From positions 434,001-498,000 of the forward strand of contig NTMA01000005.1 in NCBI GenBank assembly GCA_002917075.1: DNA of 64,000 nt. The letters run 5' to 3'. The notes under the pieces were generated by a model. That model worked only from the letters and a program-made list of their open reading frames with translations. It made no database searches and was not told where the DNA came from. Positions 1 through 11,810 of this stretch are shown here, piece after piece. This stretch comes from Hawksworthiomyces lignivorus (taxonomy: Eukaryota > Ascomycota > Sordariomycetes > Ophiostomatales > Ophiostomataceae). The position numbers and the translations under genes were made by a program. How positions within the stretch are numbered: the first letter of the stretch is position 1; every line of letters begins with the position of its first letter.

Positions 1-394
1 CGTTGCTGCTCCCCGACGCCGCCGGCACCTCCACCGTGTAGGCGCGCGGAGGGCGGCCGGCGTCGTCGTGCCGGGCGAGCAGCGTCAGCCGCAGCACCTC
101 GCGCCCCGGGTCAGCTGCTCGGATGTCCGTCCGGCGCGTCTCAAAGGGCCCGACCGCCACGCCCCGGATCTCTTCGCGCCCGATGGCTCCCGTGCCCAGC
201 TGGGGCACTAGGCCGTCGCCGGCGCCGCCGAGCACATTGAGAGGCGCGCGCAGCAGGCCCCAGACCGAGCCGCCAGAGCCGGCTCCGCTGTCTGGGCCCG
301 CATCAGACGAAGGCGCCGCGTTGGCCTCGAAGCGCTCCACCAGGGTGAGCTCCAGCGGCGTCACCGATATGTTGCGGATCGTAAGGGAGGCCAT
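1..394 (-). CDS. 5' part of a gene, probably a fungal PLC-like phosphodiesterase (runs off the window)
   Basis: The minus strand is open from an ATG at 394 to the window edge, giving about 131 residues and no stop. The protein begins MASLTIRNISVTPLELTLVE, then has a Gly/Ser/Ala-rich loop and a segment with alternating hydrophobic residues. From memory, a start of this form occurs in fungal proteins annotated as PI-PLC X-like or TIM-barrel phosphodiesterases, which would cleave a phosphodiester head group. No catalytic residue lies in the visible part, so the function is a recollection and not shown here. The strong GC3 bias, the absence of stops and the conserved-looking start make the gene itself likely. 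The rest lies to the left of the window. Confidence 0.6.
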   Translation of the reverse strand, partial: MASLTIRNISVTPLELTLVERFEANAAPSSDAGPDSGAGSGGSVWGLLRAPLNVLGGAGDGLVPQLGTGAIGREEIRGVAVGPFETRRTDIRAADPGREVLRLTLLARHDDAGRPPRAYTVEVPAASGSSN

Positions 395-975
395 GGTGCA
401 GAAGCAGATTCAGTAGTTCGCTCAGCCCGGAGAAGAGAGCCGAAGCTCTCCATAAGCTTCCGATAGCCGTCAAAGAAATAGCAGTAGATGCAGCTCTACG
501 TATTTTGTTAGCTTTAGCAAGCAGCGAGAGAAAAGGAGGTGGAAATGGTGTGTTAAAGGAGCTCTGTGTTTTTATAGCGGGTCCTGGCGGATCTACAGCG
601 CAGTTTTGTATCTTGCATATTTTTTGGGCGTCGATCTTGGGCTCGCCTAAGCGGCAGCCCTGCTTAGTTTCGTTGGCTGCCACGCCCAGGCCACTGGGCA
701 GCTACCGCTGGTCTACGGAGTTACAGCACCTTAGCGTCCACTAAACTGCCTTTCTAGAAATGTTACTGGCGCCTCACAGCTTTGACCTTCAGAGCCAGTC
801 ATTGTACTTCATCTTCACTTTCACCGAGCTTGTTTGTTCTTGAACTTCAATATTCATAAAAATATCAGCAACTTGCTACTCATAAATCGTGAATTTATCT
901 GCGTGTACCCAAAGGCATCGCGTTCGATTCTTTCGACCCTTGTTTCCAGTCCTTCTCTTGCCTTGTCTGCACAGC
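395..975. other. Intergenic: promoter side of the left-edge gene, 3' side of the amine oxidase gene
   Basis: Both flanking genes are on the minus strand, so this stretch must hold the 3' untranslated region of the amine oxidase gene (right part) and the promoter of the left-edge gene. The short ORFs in it have no coding bias. I saw no RNA gene or repeat. Confidence 0.6.
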
Positions 976-2715
976 CTACTGGGCTCCGAGGCCACGCGCC
1001 TCGAGGATCTTTTCGGCTGCCGACTGCCCGCTGAGGTACGCGCCGGCGACGGTGCCGCACTCTTCAAAGGGCGCGGCGTGTTCGCCGCAGAACCAGAGGC
1101 CGCGGTCAGGAACGCCGTTGCGGATGGCCAGGACGTCCTGGTCGGCGGCCTCGACGCCGACCTGGAAGTTGCAGTAGCTGGCGTTGCCGTTGAGGTCGTC
1201 CTTCTGCCACGTGGTGGCCAGCACGGCCTTGGGCACGCAGTCGGGCGACGCAGCGTCGAAGCCCGGCAGCCGCGAGAAGTAGGGCCGGAAAAACTCCGTG
1301 ATGAATTTGTAGCGCTCCTCCTGCGAGCGGCCGTAGACACTGTCGACGATGTGGTGCGAGCAGTCGCCGTACGTGTAGAAGAGGATGGTCGGGTGCTTGT
1401 TGGGCTGGTCGAAGGCGGCCAGGTTCCAGATCTCCTGGGGCCAGCGCTTGGGGTTGGTGTCGGGCGCGTAGGCGGGCGCGAGCCAGTTGGTGTAGCTCGC
1501 AAAGGAGTCGCTCGCGGCGTCCGCGATCCAGAAGGCGCGCGGGAACGTGATAAACACCTTCTCCAGGTACGAGAACCGCAGGTGGTCGATGGCGTCCGAG
1601 AGCCGCGCCGGGAGCGCCGGCGAGAACGTGGCCGCCTTGTTCTTCTGCAGCCAGCCGAGCGGCGTGCTCATCACCACCTCGTCAAAGGCAAACTCCTCGC
1701 CCACGCTCGTCTTCACGACCACCTTGCCGGCTCCGTCGCCGCTGCTCCTCGCCAGGCCGCCCGCCGGCGTCTCGACGGACGCCACGCGCTTGTCCAGCAG
1801 GATGCGCGCGCCGTCTTGCGCAGGCTTGGCGATCAGGTTGAAGATCTCCCGGTAGTTGGACGCAACAAACATCTCCTCTGCTCTCTTGTCAGCACGCGCC
1901 CGTACTTATTCAGAAGGGGGGGGGCTCAAAACTCACCACCGCCGCAGCACTCCTCCATCCAGGCGAAGCGCAGGCTCTGGCGCCAGACCGGCTCGCCGAC
2001 GTAGGCGCCCCACATCTCGCTCATCTGCACCAGCAGCTTCTGGTCTTCCTCGTCGTCCAGGACCTCCTTGGCCCGGCGGGTGACGAAGTCGTAGAGCGAG
2101 TCGCCGGCCGGGATGTCCAGGCCGCCATTCTTCTTGTGCTCTGTCTCGCTGTAGGCAAAGGCCTCGCCGATGACGTCCCACAGCAGCGTCGAGAGCCGGT
2201 CGGTCTTCTCGTCCGGCAGCGGACGCCCCGCCGAGTCAAAGAGCAGCTGCTTGCTGTTCCACTTGTGCAGCGGCGTCCCGGTGAGCTGCGCCAGGTGGTA
2301 GATGGGGTGGACCTCGCCACTGTCCCAGGTGTGAATCCAGTTCGGACCGCTAGGAAAACGGAAAAAAAAAAAAAAAAAAAAAAGTCAGCCATGCTGCAGG
2401 GCACTCTGAGGGTTGCGGTGATCCTTGGGGCTAAGCACTAACATGTCAACAGTGTAACCCAGCTCCTCGGACTGGCAGAACTAGTGGGGACAAAAGAGTC
2501 TTGTCAGTGGACGGTGTTTCACTTCAACGGGCAACTGAGGTGCAAAGAAATTTATGGCGCACTCTGCCTCCTATCCGATCTCTTGCTTCTAAGATGGTGA
2601 CCTCAAAACCACGCGACAAGAGGATATCAGCACACCGCAGGCCTGAGATGCCAGCGCCAACAATGCCCACATGAGCCTTTCGGAGCCCATTGGTTTTTGT
2701 GTTTTCCTGGGCCAT
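976..2715 (-). CDS. FAD-dependent polyamine/flavin amine oxidase, four exons
   Basis: Predicted exons are 2715-2563, 2480-2443, 2349-1937 and 1877-976, about 501 residues, the usual size of fungal polyamine oxidases. The N-terminus has the dinucleotide-binding motif (GAGISG, about residues 20-25), then EARDRIGG. Reading across intron 2 restores [11 protein letters not shown], the conserved FAD-contact segment of the family. The C-terminus has [18 protein letters not shown] and [13 protein letters not shown], the second flavin-binding region. Such enzymes oxidise a secondary or primary amine with FAD and O2, releasing an aldehyde and H2O2. Substrate cannot be told from the sequence. The start MAQENTK at 2715 is chosen because a longer reading begins with TTG. 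No signal peptide or obvious C-terminal peroxisomal tripeptide is seen (it ends GLGAQ). Confidence 0.9.
2350..2442 (-). other. Intron 2 of the amine oxidase gene, with a T21 tract
   Basis: This 93-nt intron has a run of about 21 T on the coding strand at 2362-2382, followed by CCGTTTTCCTAG at the acceptor. The T run serves as a very long polypyrimidine tract. Splicing joins GAC AT to C GGT CCG, restoring the DIGPNW motif. Homopolymers of this length vary easily in length. Confidence 0.8.
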
Positions 2716-3910
2716 TTTGAACAATTTGCAAGAGAGCGAGATGATAAGCTAAGTCTTAGCTGCGAGAAAAAGCTAGTCTTGTCTTTCACGTCTGGTCGTG
2801 ACTGATGAAGACTGCCTCGATAGAATGTCTGAATCGCTCTTGGTCCGGCCGCAGAATGAGGTCTTATTCCCTCAATATTTAAGCACCTCTGTCTATGAGC
2901 ATTCGTACCATTATTCGTCTTCCTTGGGTGTCTCTGCCAAACTGATGCTCTTGGATCTTATCTATTTTCCAGACCGGTCAAGAAATCACCACGACAATGT
3001 GGTACCACAGCAAAGAGGAAATGCTAAGGCAGATTGAGAGGCTTTCCAGTACGAACACTATGCTCAATGTCGATACGCCAGTTTAGGGGCCAATCACTGG
3101 CTAGGCCCTTGGAAAGGCCTGACCATCTAAGAAATTCGCTAATTAGAGTTAAGCTGACATCGGGGTTAGCCACAAGCCAATCCACGCCAGCCCGTCTCGA
3201 GCCTGGCATATGAGCTTCTGCCGGAGAGTGCCACTCTAGTGCTGCCAAGCGGCAAAGGAATGCCGAGCGGATATCCAATGTTTTCTACTTTGGGAAGGTC
3301 TAAGTACATACAGCACTAATCACCTCACAGCAAGAATTATGCCTCGGGCAAAGCCACAGGACATTGCTGGAAGCTGTGGGAACATGATGCAGTGGGATTC
3401 ATTGAATCCTTCAGACATCCAGCCTCGTTCGCCTTTTCCTGAATAGGATAAAAAATGCAATGGTTATCGCCGCCGATCAGCAGATAGAGCGCGCCAGTTC
3501 TGTTCATGCTTGGGCGTATAACTGAGAAAACGTAAGACTTCCAGCCTGAGCGGGATGAAGCAGAACACCTAATAAAAAGAGAAGCCCAACCTTCGTAGCT
3601 GTTTTTATTTTTGAACAAATCTTAGAAGCGGTCTCACAAAATTGAACAAAGAAGAATACAATAAAAGAAAATTCCAATCAATCCAAGACGCTCATATCAA
3701 TCGTGGAGAACCACCAAGCGAAACCAACTACTCTTCGAACACCAAACGCCTACACAAATCCGAGACTCCCTGCCAACCGTCCAAAAGGGCATTTTCAAGA
3801 TCACAAAAAGGAACAAAATAATATGAGGGGACGATGAGGAGAGGACAAAAGTTACCAGGAGTGAACGCCTTCCACAGAAAAGCGTCATCTCAGAGGCGGA
3901 CATAGACCGA
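2716..3910. other. Intergenic: amine oxidase promoter and 3' side of the ankyrin gene
   Basis: The left part is the promoter of the minus-strand amine oxidase gene and the right part the 3' flank of the minus-strand ankyrin gene. ORFs of up to 93 codons on both strands show no family signature and no consistent codon bias. I see no gene here. Confidence 0.55.
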
Positions 3911-5501
3911 TCAAGCAACAACAGCAGTCCCAAAAACATCCTCGGGGCTACGCGGCTTTTCGTCGTCCATTTCTCGGACTTTCCTGTCATGACTCTCCAT
4001 ATATTCCTCAAATACCTGAACGACAGCACGGTGGCCTCTATTGGTGGCTAGTTTATGAGGCGTGTCGCCATCGATGTCGACGTTGCCTAGATCGGCACCA
4101 TGCTCAAGCAGGAGGCGGGCGATATCTGGGTAGCCGCCATAACCACACATACTCAGAGCCGACCAGCTGTCTCGTTAGCACTTTGAAAGCAATAAAGTAG
4201 GCGTGAACTAATCGAAATAGAAAATATTCTTACCCCCAGTGGTCACGGACGTTGACATCCGCCCCACGGCGGATGAGCTTCGCCACTACATCGATCTTAT
4301 TATCGCTTGCAGCATCGATGATGGCGGTGTCTTTTTGGATCAATCTCAAAAGCATATCTCTCGGCGAAATTCTCTTCTTGATTTGAATAGACTTCCACGT
4401 GGGGCGCGAAGTCAATCCTTGCATGGTTTCCTCAATGGTCTTGCCGCCGAAGTTGCGCTTGAAGTCTGCCGAAAAGTCTCCTGCAGCAGACTTCATTTCT
4501 TCTATTTCATCTTCAAGCGGTATGCTGACTTCTACCGGAGGGCATCCCATAGCTGACTTTATTTGTTCTACGTCATCTCCAAGTGGTGTGCTGACGTCGT
4601 GGGGCTTGGCTGGATTAAAGCTTCTCATTGCCGACTTCATCTCCTTTATAGCATCCTCAACTGTTCTGGTGTTGACCTCCGAATCGCCTGGCGGTGTTGG
4701 TGGTCCGGCTGGATGCAGCTTCGTTGTCGGTGAGATCCCGTCAGAGTCCACAACGAGAGTTGTGGCCCTGCTGATTGTCTTGATCTCTTCTCGGGCAAGT
4801 TTTTCGAACCCATCTTCCAGAGCGAGTTTGATCCAGGCCGTGATAAATACACGGTTCGCTTCGATAACCGGTCTTTTGACGTCTAAATCTTCGAGATCGC
4901 GTCGAATCTCCTCCCATACTCTCGGAGTTTCGAGAGTATGAACCGCATTAGGCTTCGCTATAATGGAACCTTCCCGCTGATTAGCCCTGACTTCGGCCAC
5001 GTATTTGTTGAGTTTCTTTCTCAAAAATGGCATGGAGGAACTATGTGGTTCACGTGTATCAGCAGATAGAATCCGATCAGCCATGCAGATCAAGGACCGA
5101 AAAGACGCTTACTTGTTAAGAATATTATATAAAGCACACAGCGTGGTTGTGTGGGAGCGGAGGCGTGAGCGGATGTCGGCGACCTCTGCAAGAGCGAAGT
5201 GCAACCTGTCCCAAGCGCGCATCGACTGCGTTGGCAAGCTATTATACCTGTGGAGAAGCCTAGAGAAGTCCTCAACGGTTTCTCTGCTGCGTGTAACGAC
5301 GTCTTCCAGCCTACTCCTCCGCTCAGGGGTGATATCATCTCCGATCTCTTTTAAGAGCTCCTCCGTCTCCATCAATATGATGTGGAGATCCTTGACCTCT
5401 CCCCGGAGCCGCTTGGCGTCTCCATCCGCTTCATTCAGAGCCTTGTACACGTTAAAGGCGAGCTTGGTGACGTCAACGATATCCTTTACCCCAAAACTCA
5501 T
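3911..5501 (-). CDS. Helical N-terminal domain plus ankyrin-repeat protein, three exons
   Basis: Exons 5501-5113, 5040-4234 and 4166-3911 give about 483 residues. Residues 1-130 (start MSFGVKDIVDVTKLAFNVYK) are all-helical with heptad-like spacing. They resemble the N-terminal domains that precede NACHT modules in fungal STAND proteins (HeLo-like/PigL_N type), but no P-loop NTPase follows. Residues 252-322 hold three degenerate amphipathic repeats with the core EMKSAM, QIKSAM or EMKSAA. Residues 367-460 form about three ankyrin repeats (DAASDNKIDVVAKLIRRGAD, then GGYPDIARLLLEHGAD, then GDTPHKLATNRGHRAVVQV). Intron 2 falls inside the ankyrin array, and joining GG to C TGG restores DHWGWSAL. 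A signalling or allorecognition role is possible by domain type only. Confidence 0.8.
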
Positions 5502-7104
5502 CTTGTCGGTGTACGTGTGCTTGTCGGAGGAGACAAGGCGATATTTTGCTAAAATGCAGAGAGGAAAAAGGGAGAAACAGCACTAATGCCTGACAGTATT
5601 AAGCATTTGTCTTGATTCTTAGAAGTGATTGCGAGCAGCAAAATTATGTCGTGTTGCAATCATACAAGTCGAAAACTGGACTCTTGGCAAGATTAAGTAC
5701 TCAGAAATTGCGTGTACTTGACTTTCCGAATGTTGCTGCCTTCGTGGGCTCTACAGCGCATTACACCTAGCATCAGTCACAACCATCGAGTCGAAGGGTC
5801 ACGATAGCCGGATATTCAGACGGCAGGACCAACAGCGTCCCTCCCATTCTTTCCGACGCTTCCAGACGAAAGACGCCCGACTGGTACTGTGGCTGCTCGC
5901 TTGGGCAGTCTACTGTTCCGCTTAGGGTATAGAAAGCGGGGGGTGCAGAAGAAAGCCCACAAGTCAACCTACCTACACGCTTCGGCTGAGGACTTTTGAA
6001 AATATTCTGCTTCAGCGATTGGATAAAACAAGGAGCAAGGTCGCATTGAGGCTCTCAGGGCCAGATGCTGCGATTGAGGGGGCTGCCACACTGCAAATAG
6101 ATTGCAGCTGGGAGAAGCCAAAGATATGGCAAAGGGCCTCCAGACAGGGGGAGGAGAGCGAAGAGTGGAACGACTTTGTCTACCTGCGTGCGAAGCGAGC
6201 AGAGAGAAGGCTGCACGTTAAGAAGAAATCCGCCTGCGTTATTGGCTCTCCCAAGATATCGCAGACGGCGCTGACGACGCTAGTACCCTTGCAATGCGGA
6301 ATTCGACTCCACTTGTGATCAAATCAATAAAACAGCCCCCCCCCATGGGGGAGGGAATGAATGACAGGCAAAGCGGCCAGTGGAATAGAAGGACGACACA
6401 CACGTTCTGATATGCTTGATGCGGTGCTTGGTTTTCAAAAGCTTATCTGCCTTTTTTTTTTTGGACTTGAAACGGAATTTTGGGGCTGAGAGAGCGATTG
6501 CATACCCCTTTGAACAAAAGCCTCTCAACTAGCGTGCGCTTTTGGCTAAGGCTTATTTAGATGGCGCTGAGAAAGCAGATAACGGCTGTGGAGCTTCGCC
6601 ACCACCACCCAAGAAAGAGAGACGAGGGTCCAGCCCAAGGAGACCTGTCAAGAGAATGGGGCTCTTTAGCCAATGACGGTTCCAGCCGCAGCCATCCGCC
6701 TCGACGGTACGAGATACGATGCTGTGGATTAAAGGTAGCATGCTACTGCTACGTACAAACGCAATTAGCGCGCAAATGAAACAGAACTGAACAGGAAGGA
6801 AAGCCAAAGGAAAAACTTCATGGAGCGAAGGGAGCCTTCAGACAACATCAGGGCTGATCCATATTGAATGAAGAAAAAAGAGATTTATTTCGCAGAAATG
6901 TATTATGTACAAGGAAGTCTTATCTTCGCACGACATGACACTATTACATTATTTTGCCGAGTCGAAACGCCACCAGCGCCCGGTCCTGTCTCGTGGGCCA
7001 CCAACGGTCATGTACGCCCCAAAAGCTTGGTGTCTGTCTCCGCAGAGCCATTCGCCAAGCCGCGTTCTGAGAGGGGGAGAGAGAGAGAAAGAGAGAGGGC
7101 GAGC
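5502..7104. other. Intergenic, 1.6 kb, nothing recognised
   Basis: This holds the promoter of the ankyrin gene and the 3' flank of the small secreted protein gene. At 6335-6356 a C9 run meets ATGGGGGAGGG, a short C/G inverted repeat. The ORFs (largest about 99 codons at 6019-6318) have no signature. I see no gene. Confidence 0.5.
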
Positions 7105-7614
7105 TCAGCCAGTCCACGTGTAGTTGCCGCCCATGTCGAGCAGCCACATGAGCGAGTTGAACTCGACGTCGATTTCGCGGATCTGCCACCAGCCAGCCTC
7201 CTTGGTGTTCTTGAGGATGGTGATGCCCTTGCTGGTCTTGTTGGCGTCGCCGAATGTGGCATGCCACCGGAGACCGATGTTCTCGCAGTCGACGGCGTCA
7301 ATCGAGTCCACCACAAGCGGGAAGGGCGGGTTGAGCGCCTGGGCGTCCATGAAGATCTTCTTGGTCGCAAAGGTGGGTCCACCTAGCGGCTGGTTGAGGA
7401 AGGTGTTGATGCTGTCCGAGTTGTCGACGAATGACTCGGCGCAGTACTTAGCACACACTGCATCCGTGTAGTTGGCAATCAGCTGCTGGTACACGCCGAC
7501 AATGTCCTTGGCCTCGGGTTGTGACAGGCAGGCCTTGGTGCTGTTGCCGGCCCAGGGCCAGGCCAGCGCGGAGCCGAACAGAGTGGCTGCCGCCGCGATG
7601 ACAGCGAAGCGCAT
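7105..7614 (-). CDS. Small secreted NTF2-like (SnoaL-type fold) protein
   Basis: Single exon, 169 residues. Residues 1-18 (MRFAVIAAAATLFGSALA) form a clear signal peptide with a likely cut before WPWAGN. The mature part fits an NTF2-like cone: a helical start with Cys54 and Cys58, then beta strands ending GITILKNTKEAGWWQIREID. Four sequons (NST24, NYT48, NKT125, NYT164) suggest N-glycosylation, and Cys29, 54, 58 and 110 could form two disulfides. Members of this secreted fungal group have no assigned reaction. No catalytic Asp/His dyad can be named with certainty. A short CT/A-rich leader precedes the ATG. Standing alone, it gives no clue to a pathway. Confidence 0.8.
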   Translation of the reverse strand: MRFAVIAAAATLFGSALAWPWAGNSTKACLSQPEAKDIVGVYQQLIANYTDAVCAKYCAESFVDNSDSINTFLNQPLGGPTFATKKIFMDAQALNPPFPLVVDSIDAVDCENIGLRWHATFGDANKTSKGITILKNTKEAGWWQIREIDVEFNSLMWLLDMGGNYTWTG

Positions 7615-10370
7615 GGTGAGCTGCGTAGGATCTGAAACGAGTGCAAGAGGACGAGAGAAAAAATAGAAAGAAAAAAAAAAAACGAGTGAGAAATGGAAGC
7701 GAAGGTGATGCTTTGGCGAGAAAAAGGATCGCTGAAGTCAGGATCTCTTCTATTGCTTCAAGTCTTCGAAGGAGCGATGCCTCGCTTTATTTATATTCAC
7801 ATCTGACTCGCATCCTGCTCCGTATGTCAGACCTGCAGATTTTGCTTTTTCCCAGAGCTCTCCCCTTCCATGTCCGCTTTCGTCTGCTTTCTCCTTGCTT
7901 CCCGGCAAGCCAAGCTCACTCTGGGCAGCTCATAGATTGATTGGCGAGAAGCCAAGCAAAGCCCAGCGACATAAATTCTTCAGGCGAGAGGAAGGATGAC
8001 GTCCTCATTACTCGTAAATTAGGATTTCCCCTCTCCAAATTCCGCTCTCCAGAACGAGCGACAAGAGAAGCATATACATCGAAATGACCGCTCAGCCTGG
8101 TTATGCGCCAGGTCGCTGCGAGATTTGCAAAGGTTTTTTTTTTTTTTTTCCTTTTTTTGTGCCTGGAGTAATTGACGGAGCAGTAAACAAACGCTCATGC
8201 GCACGCATTTATCCAGTCAGCTCCGGGCGCTGGGTCGATATTACGACCACACCGGACGTCCGATCCCATAAGTCAGCACTTACACGTACGCATGGCTGTG
8301 TTTTCTACATTTGTCTGCTTCCGTCCTCTGCCGCTGATCCTCTTTGATGTGACTTGGTGGGGAACGAACGGCAAACCCGGTTCATTTTCTGCTCTCTCTC
8401 TTGTAGAATTTCGTATTGAGCTGCCAACGCTTACTTCAAGTGTGTGTTGGTGCAATCTCACTTTCGCTTTCCCTTGTGGCGCTCTCAGCTCTCCGAACAG
8501 AGAGACCACAGCAGTGATATTTCCATTTGCGTCGTTTGCCGTCTCATTCTCATCGTATCTATTTTTTTACTCGTGTTCTCAATGTGCGTAGTTGCTTATT
8601 CACTATTCATTCGCATTTAGGCGGCTTCGGAGGCCGCATTCAATTTTTCTTGTCCTGTCCATTCCCCGGATTTCTAAGATAATTTGCTCTAAGCCTTATA
8701 CCTACGTAATTGCAGGTTTGCCCTCTGATATAATATTCGGAAAGGGAGCCAAGACTGACCTCGGCCCTTGGATAGTAAGATTGATTTCGCTTTCAAAGCC
8801 AAGGCCAGTGCCCCTTTCTAAGTAATATATGTACACAACCGAAAGGTAATCTCTCAATCCTTTGCGTCCCGGTGCTGCTTGATGAGCTCCAAATTAGTAT
8901 TCATCCAGACAGTTATTTGTCTTCCTGCCGTCTTTCGGATCAAAAGATCGGACATTGGTGGGCTGTCTACTTAATCGTAGCAATATACTTTTCACGGCAT
9001 GTGGAGAGAATAGACGAGCAGTTGTGAGTGTTCAACGAATGTTCAGCGAATATTCAGCGAAGGATGCGGCTCAACCTACAGACGAGATGCACTTCAGAGA
9101 ATGACAGCTGCCGCTCCCCTCCACAACGTCTGCCAGTCGGAGAGCTGTGGCCAGCCGGACCAACCAAGCGGCATTTTCACACACACACTCGTATTTCCTT
9201 TTTGCGCTGTGCGAGCTTCTTGCATGACCCACGACCTATCATCCTTTTTTAAGCTTTACCAAAGCTGCGAAATGTGTGTAGCTGTTTCTTCGGACCCCCG
9301 TCGATGCATCACAGAATCGAACAGCGTAGCATCGTCAAGAGCAAGAGAGTCGTATCAATATCAGTCCACGTCATCATGATGCACTGGGAGCCTAACAAGC
9401 CTCTTCAGCTCAAGACGAGCTCGAGAATCTTACATGTAGAATATTCAGCTACGCTGGTTCATCTGTAGAACAATATGCATATATCTATTTTTGCACGCGG
9501 CCATCTCAAGTCAGAAAGACAAACCTGAGAGGTTACCAACTCTCGTAATCTGCACACACCTTCAATCTCAACTCATTCTGACAGAAACTGGGAAACCCGT
9601 AGCTGTGCTCCTTGTGAGACCATAAGCCATAGTCTTTGAATATTCTTGTGTGCCCGAATACAACTTGGCTGACTTATACTAGCAACTCTGTTTTGCCATT
9701 GTCTCTAGAGGATGAATAGATTTGAACGGAATCCTACAGGGAGCGAATGCGAGATAATCAATCCACACCCCAACAAAAAACTTTTTTTTTGTAATATTTC
9801 CATAAAAATTTAACGAAATAACAAGGAGGTAACGGATAGATAGCCAGGGCCGTGACCCAGATTCCTGGGTTTGTCCGTATGAACATATCGGTAATTGTGA
9901 GTTCATTTCTTTCTATAATAATATAGCAGGACTGGTTTTCTTCCGCTGACATCTTCGCATCGAGACCGGAATTTTGCCTCCGTTTAGCGCACTGAAGAAC
10001 GGCTAAGCAGGTGCGAGAAACCGGGCTCTCATAGCAGTGACGAGTGAGGATAAAGAACAAAAAAGGGTATATCTAATTCCTCATTTAGAAGAAACGATTG
10101 ATTCTGTAGTTATTTATGAAATTCAAAAAATATATTGCGAGCGGCGGATGGTATAGAAGTTGTCAAAATAGTGCGTGCAACGCTCACATTCCCCTTTCCT
10201 TACAAGAGATGTGTTCCCCACTCCCGTCACGCATCGTAGGCCACAGCCTATTCCTTTACATTGAATTTAATTTTACTGTTTTGGACGTGACGTCGTAGGC
10301 CCGGTTTCCCCTGTAGCATCTAGCAAAGGCGCTTCCTTCTTTCTCTACTTCCTCAGTGTAAAATTTCTAC
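7615..10370. other. Intergenic, 2.75 kb
   Basis: The left end is the promoter of the secreted protein gene. At 9029-9063 three imperfect 11-nt units (GTTCAACGAAT, GTTCAGCGAAT, ATTCAGCGAAG) stand in tandem. There are homopolymers at 8133-8158 and 9775-9790. No ORF here has a family signature. The right end is the 3' flank of the transporter gene. Confidence 0.5.
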
Positions 10371-11810
10371 TCAAAATACCACTTTGAATTGCCAGCCTAC
10401 GGCGAGAACCCTGACAGACACACAGCAAAGAAAGCAGACAAAATACGACAAGCCCGAAAACAGTATCAGGGCCAGCCACCTAGTAGGACCTCCATCTCCC
10501 AACAAAGCGCCGGCTACTGGAATGCTCGTAAGTGTCCCGAAGCTAGCGGATATCATAGCCATGGATAAATATCGGCCGTAATCCCGGGTGTCGCACAACT
10601 GGCCAAGACAAACGGGCACCAGACCAACATTGCTCCCACTGGTAAAGCCGATCAGGACTGCAAAAGCGTCAAGGTGTGCAGTAGAATCGCCTGCAGTCAG
10701 CCATACTCCTAAGACCATCACCGTGCAAAGCCCGACGCTTATGATGAGTACGTTGAACCTCCCCGCCTTGTCAGACAAAATACCCGGAACGACCCGTCCA
10801 AGGGTGCTCCCTGCATTCAGCAAGGCCGGGAGCGGGTAGCTCGTGACTGCATCTTGGCCCCTACTAACAGCATATGACACAATGTACGTCATTGGTATTA
10901 AGACGCCGTATTCGATAAAGAAAATAGCAAAACACAATAAAATAAATTTCAAGTCGAGAAAGACGCTGAGGTCGGGACGCAGGGAGGCCGACCTGTCCCT
11001 GGGCGGCAGGCGCGAGCGGATGAAGAGGTTGCACGGCACGGAGAGTCCCAGCAGAGTGAATCCTATGATACGTGTGCTCCAGGCGAAGCCGATCCGAGGA
11101 ATGAGAGCCTGCAGGAGTAATGGAAAGACGATGCCGCCTATGCCGCCGGCTGTACTGGCCAAGCCAGTGGCAAGCCCGCGTCTGCGATTGAAGAAGTGTG
11201 CGACGGCGGCCAAGGCTGGGCTGTTGAGAGACGCACCGCCTAGACCTCCCATCACCGCAAACACTAAGAAAATCTGGTAGTACTCTATTTTCTGATATTA
11301 GCATCGTCATTTGCGCAGAAAGCAAGTGGGTGAGTCACCTGAACAGAGACCGAGAAGAAACATGCTGGCTGTCAACAAAAGGCTTCCGAGCCCGACGAGA
11401 AGACGAGGGCCGTGGCGGTCAAAAATGGGCCCGGCCTGGATGCCAACGAAATATAGAATGAAGAGATACGAGGAAAAGATCCAGCCGATGGCGGATGTAC
11501 TGTAATTTTTGAGCTGGTTCTCGGCGAAGTAGGACTGAAAGACAGCCGCAGTATTAATGACACCGAACGCACATGCCATTGCGCAGAAGGACCCGAAGAC
11601 CACACACCAGCCCTCTAGACCACCCTCTGGATAAGTGAGTTCAGGGACAGAAGCTTCAACGACCACTGTAGGTCCCTCGCTGGCATGCTTCTCCAAGTCG
11701 GAATTTTGGCACAGAAGAAGCCTAGGACTGGACTCTTTCTTCAAAGGAGGCATCTGTAGCGTCTTTGTGTCTGATACCAATTTGGCCTCGATCACTTGAC
11801 CGGGATCCAT
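10371..11810 (-). CDS. MFS transporter, monocarboxylate-porter-like, two exons
   Basis: Exons 11810-11339 and 11284-10371, split by a 54-nt intron with branch GCTAAT, give about 461 residues. The hydrophilic N-terminus (about 65 residues) leads into YPEGGLEGWCVVFGSFCAM, the typical first helix of fungal monocarboxylate-transporter homologues (MCH family). Further marks are GVFQSYF-like FQSYFAENQL, GPIFDRHGPR after helix 2, ASTAGGIGGIVFPL and GRVVPGILSDKAGRFN between the two halves. About 12 membrane segments can be traced. The family is placed in the plasma membrane and moves small acids or related solutes, but most fungal members have no known substrate. The start MDPGQV is used because the longer reading starts with TTG. 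Confidence 0.88.

Noticed and set aside
889..2004. 371-codon plus-strand ORF
   Set aside because: Exact antisense of the amine oxidase exons. The minus frame carries the conserved FAD motifs, and the plus frame is a GC-rich mirror.
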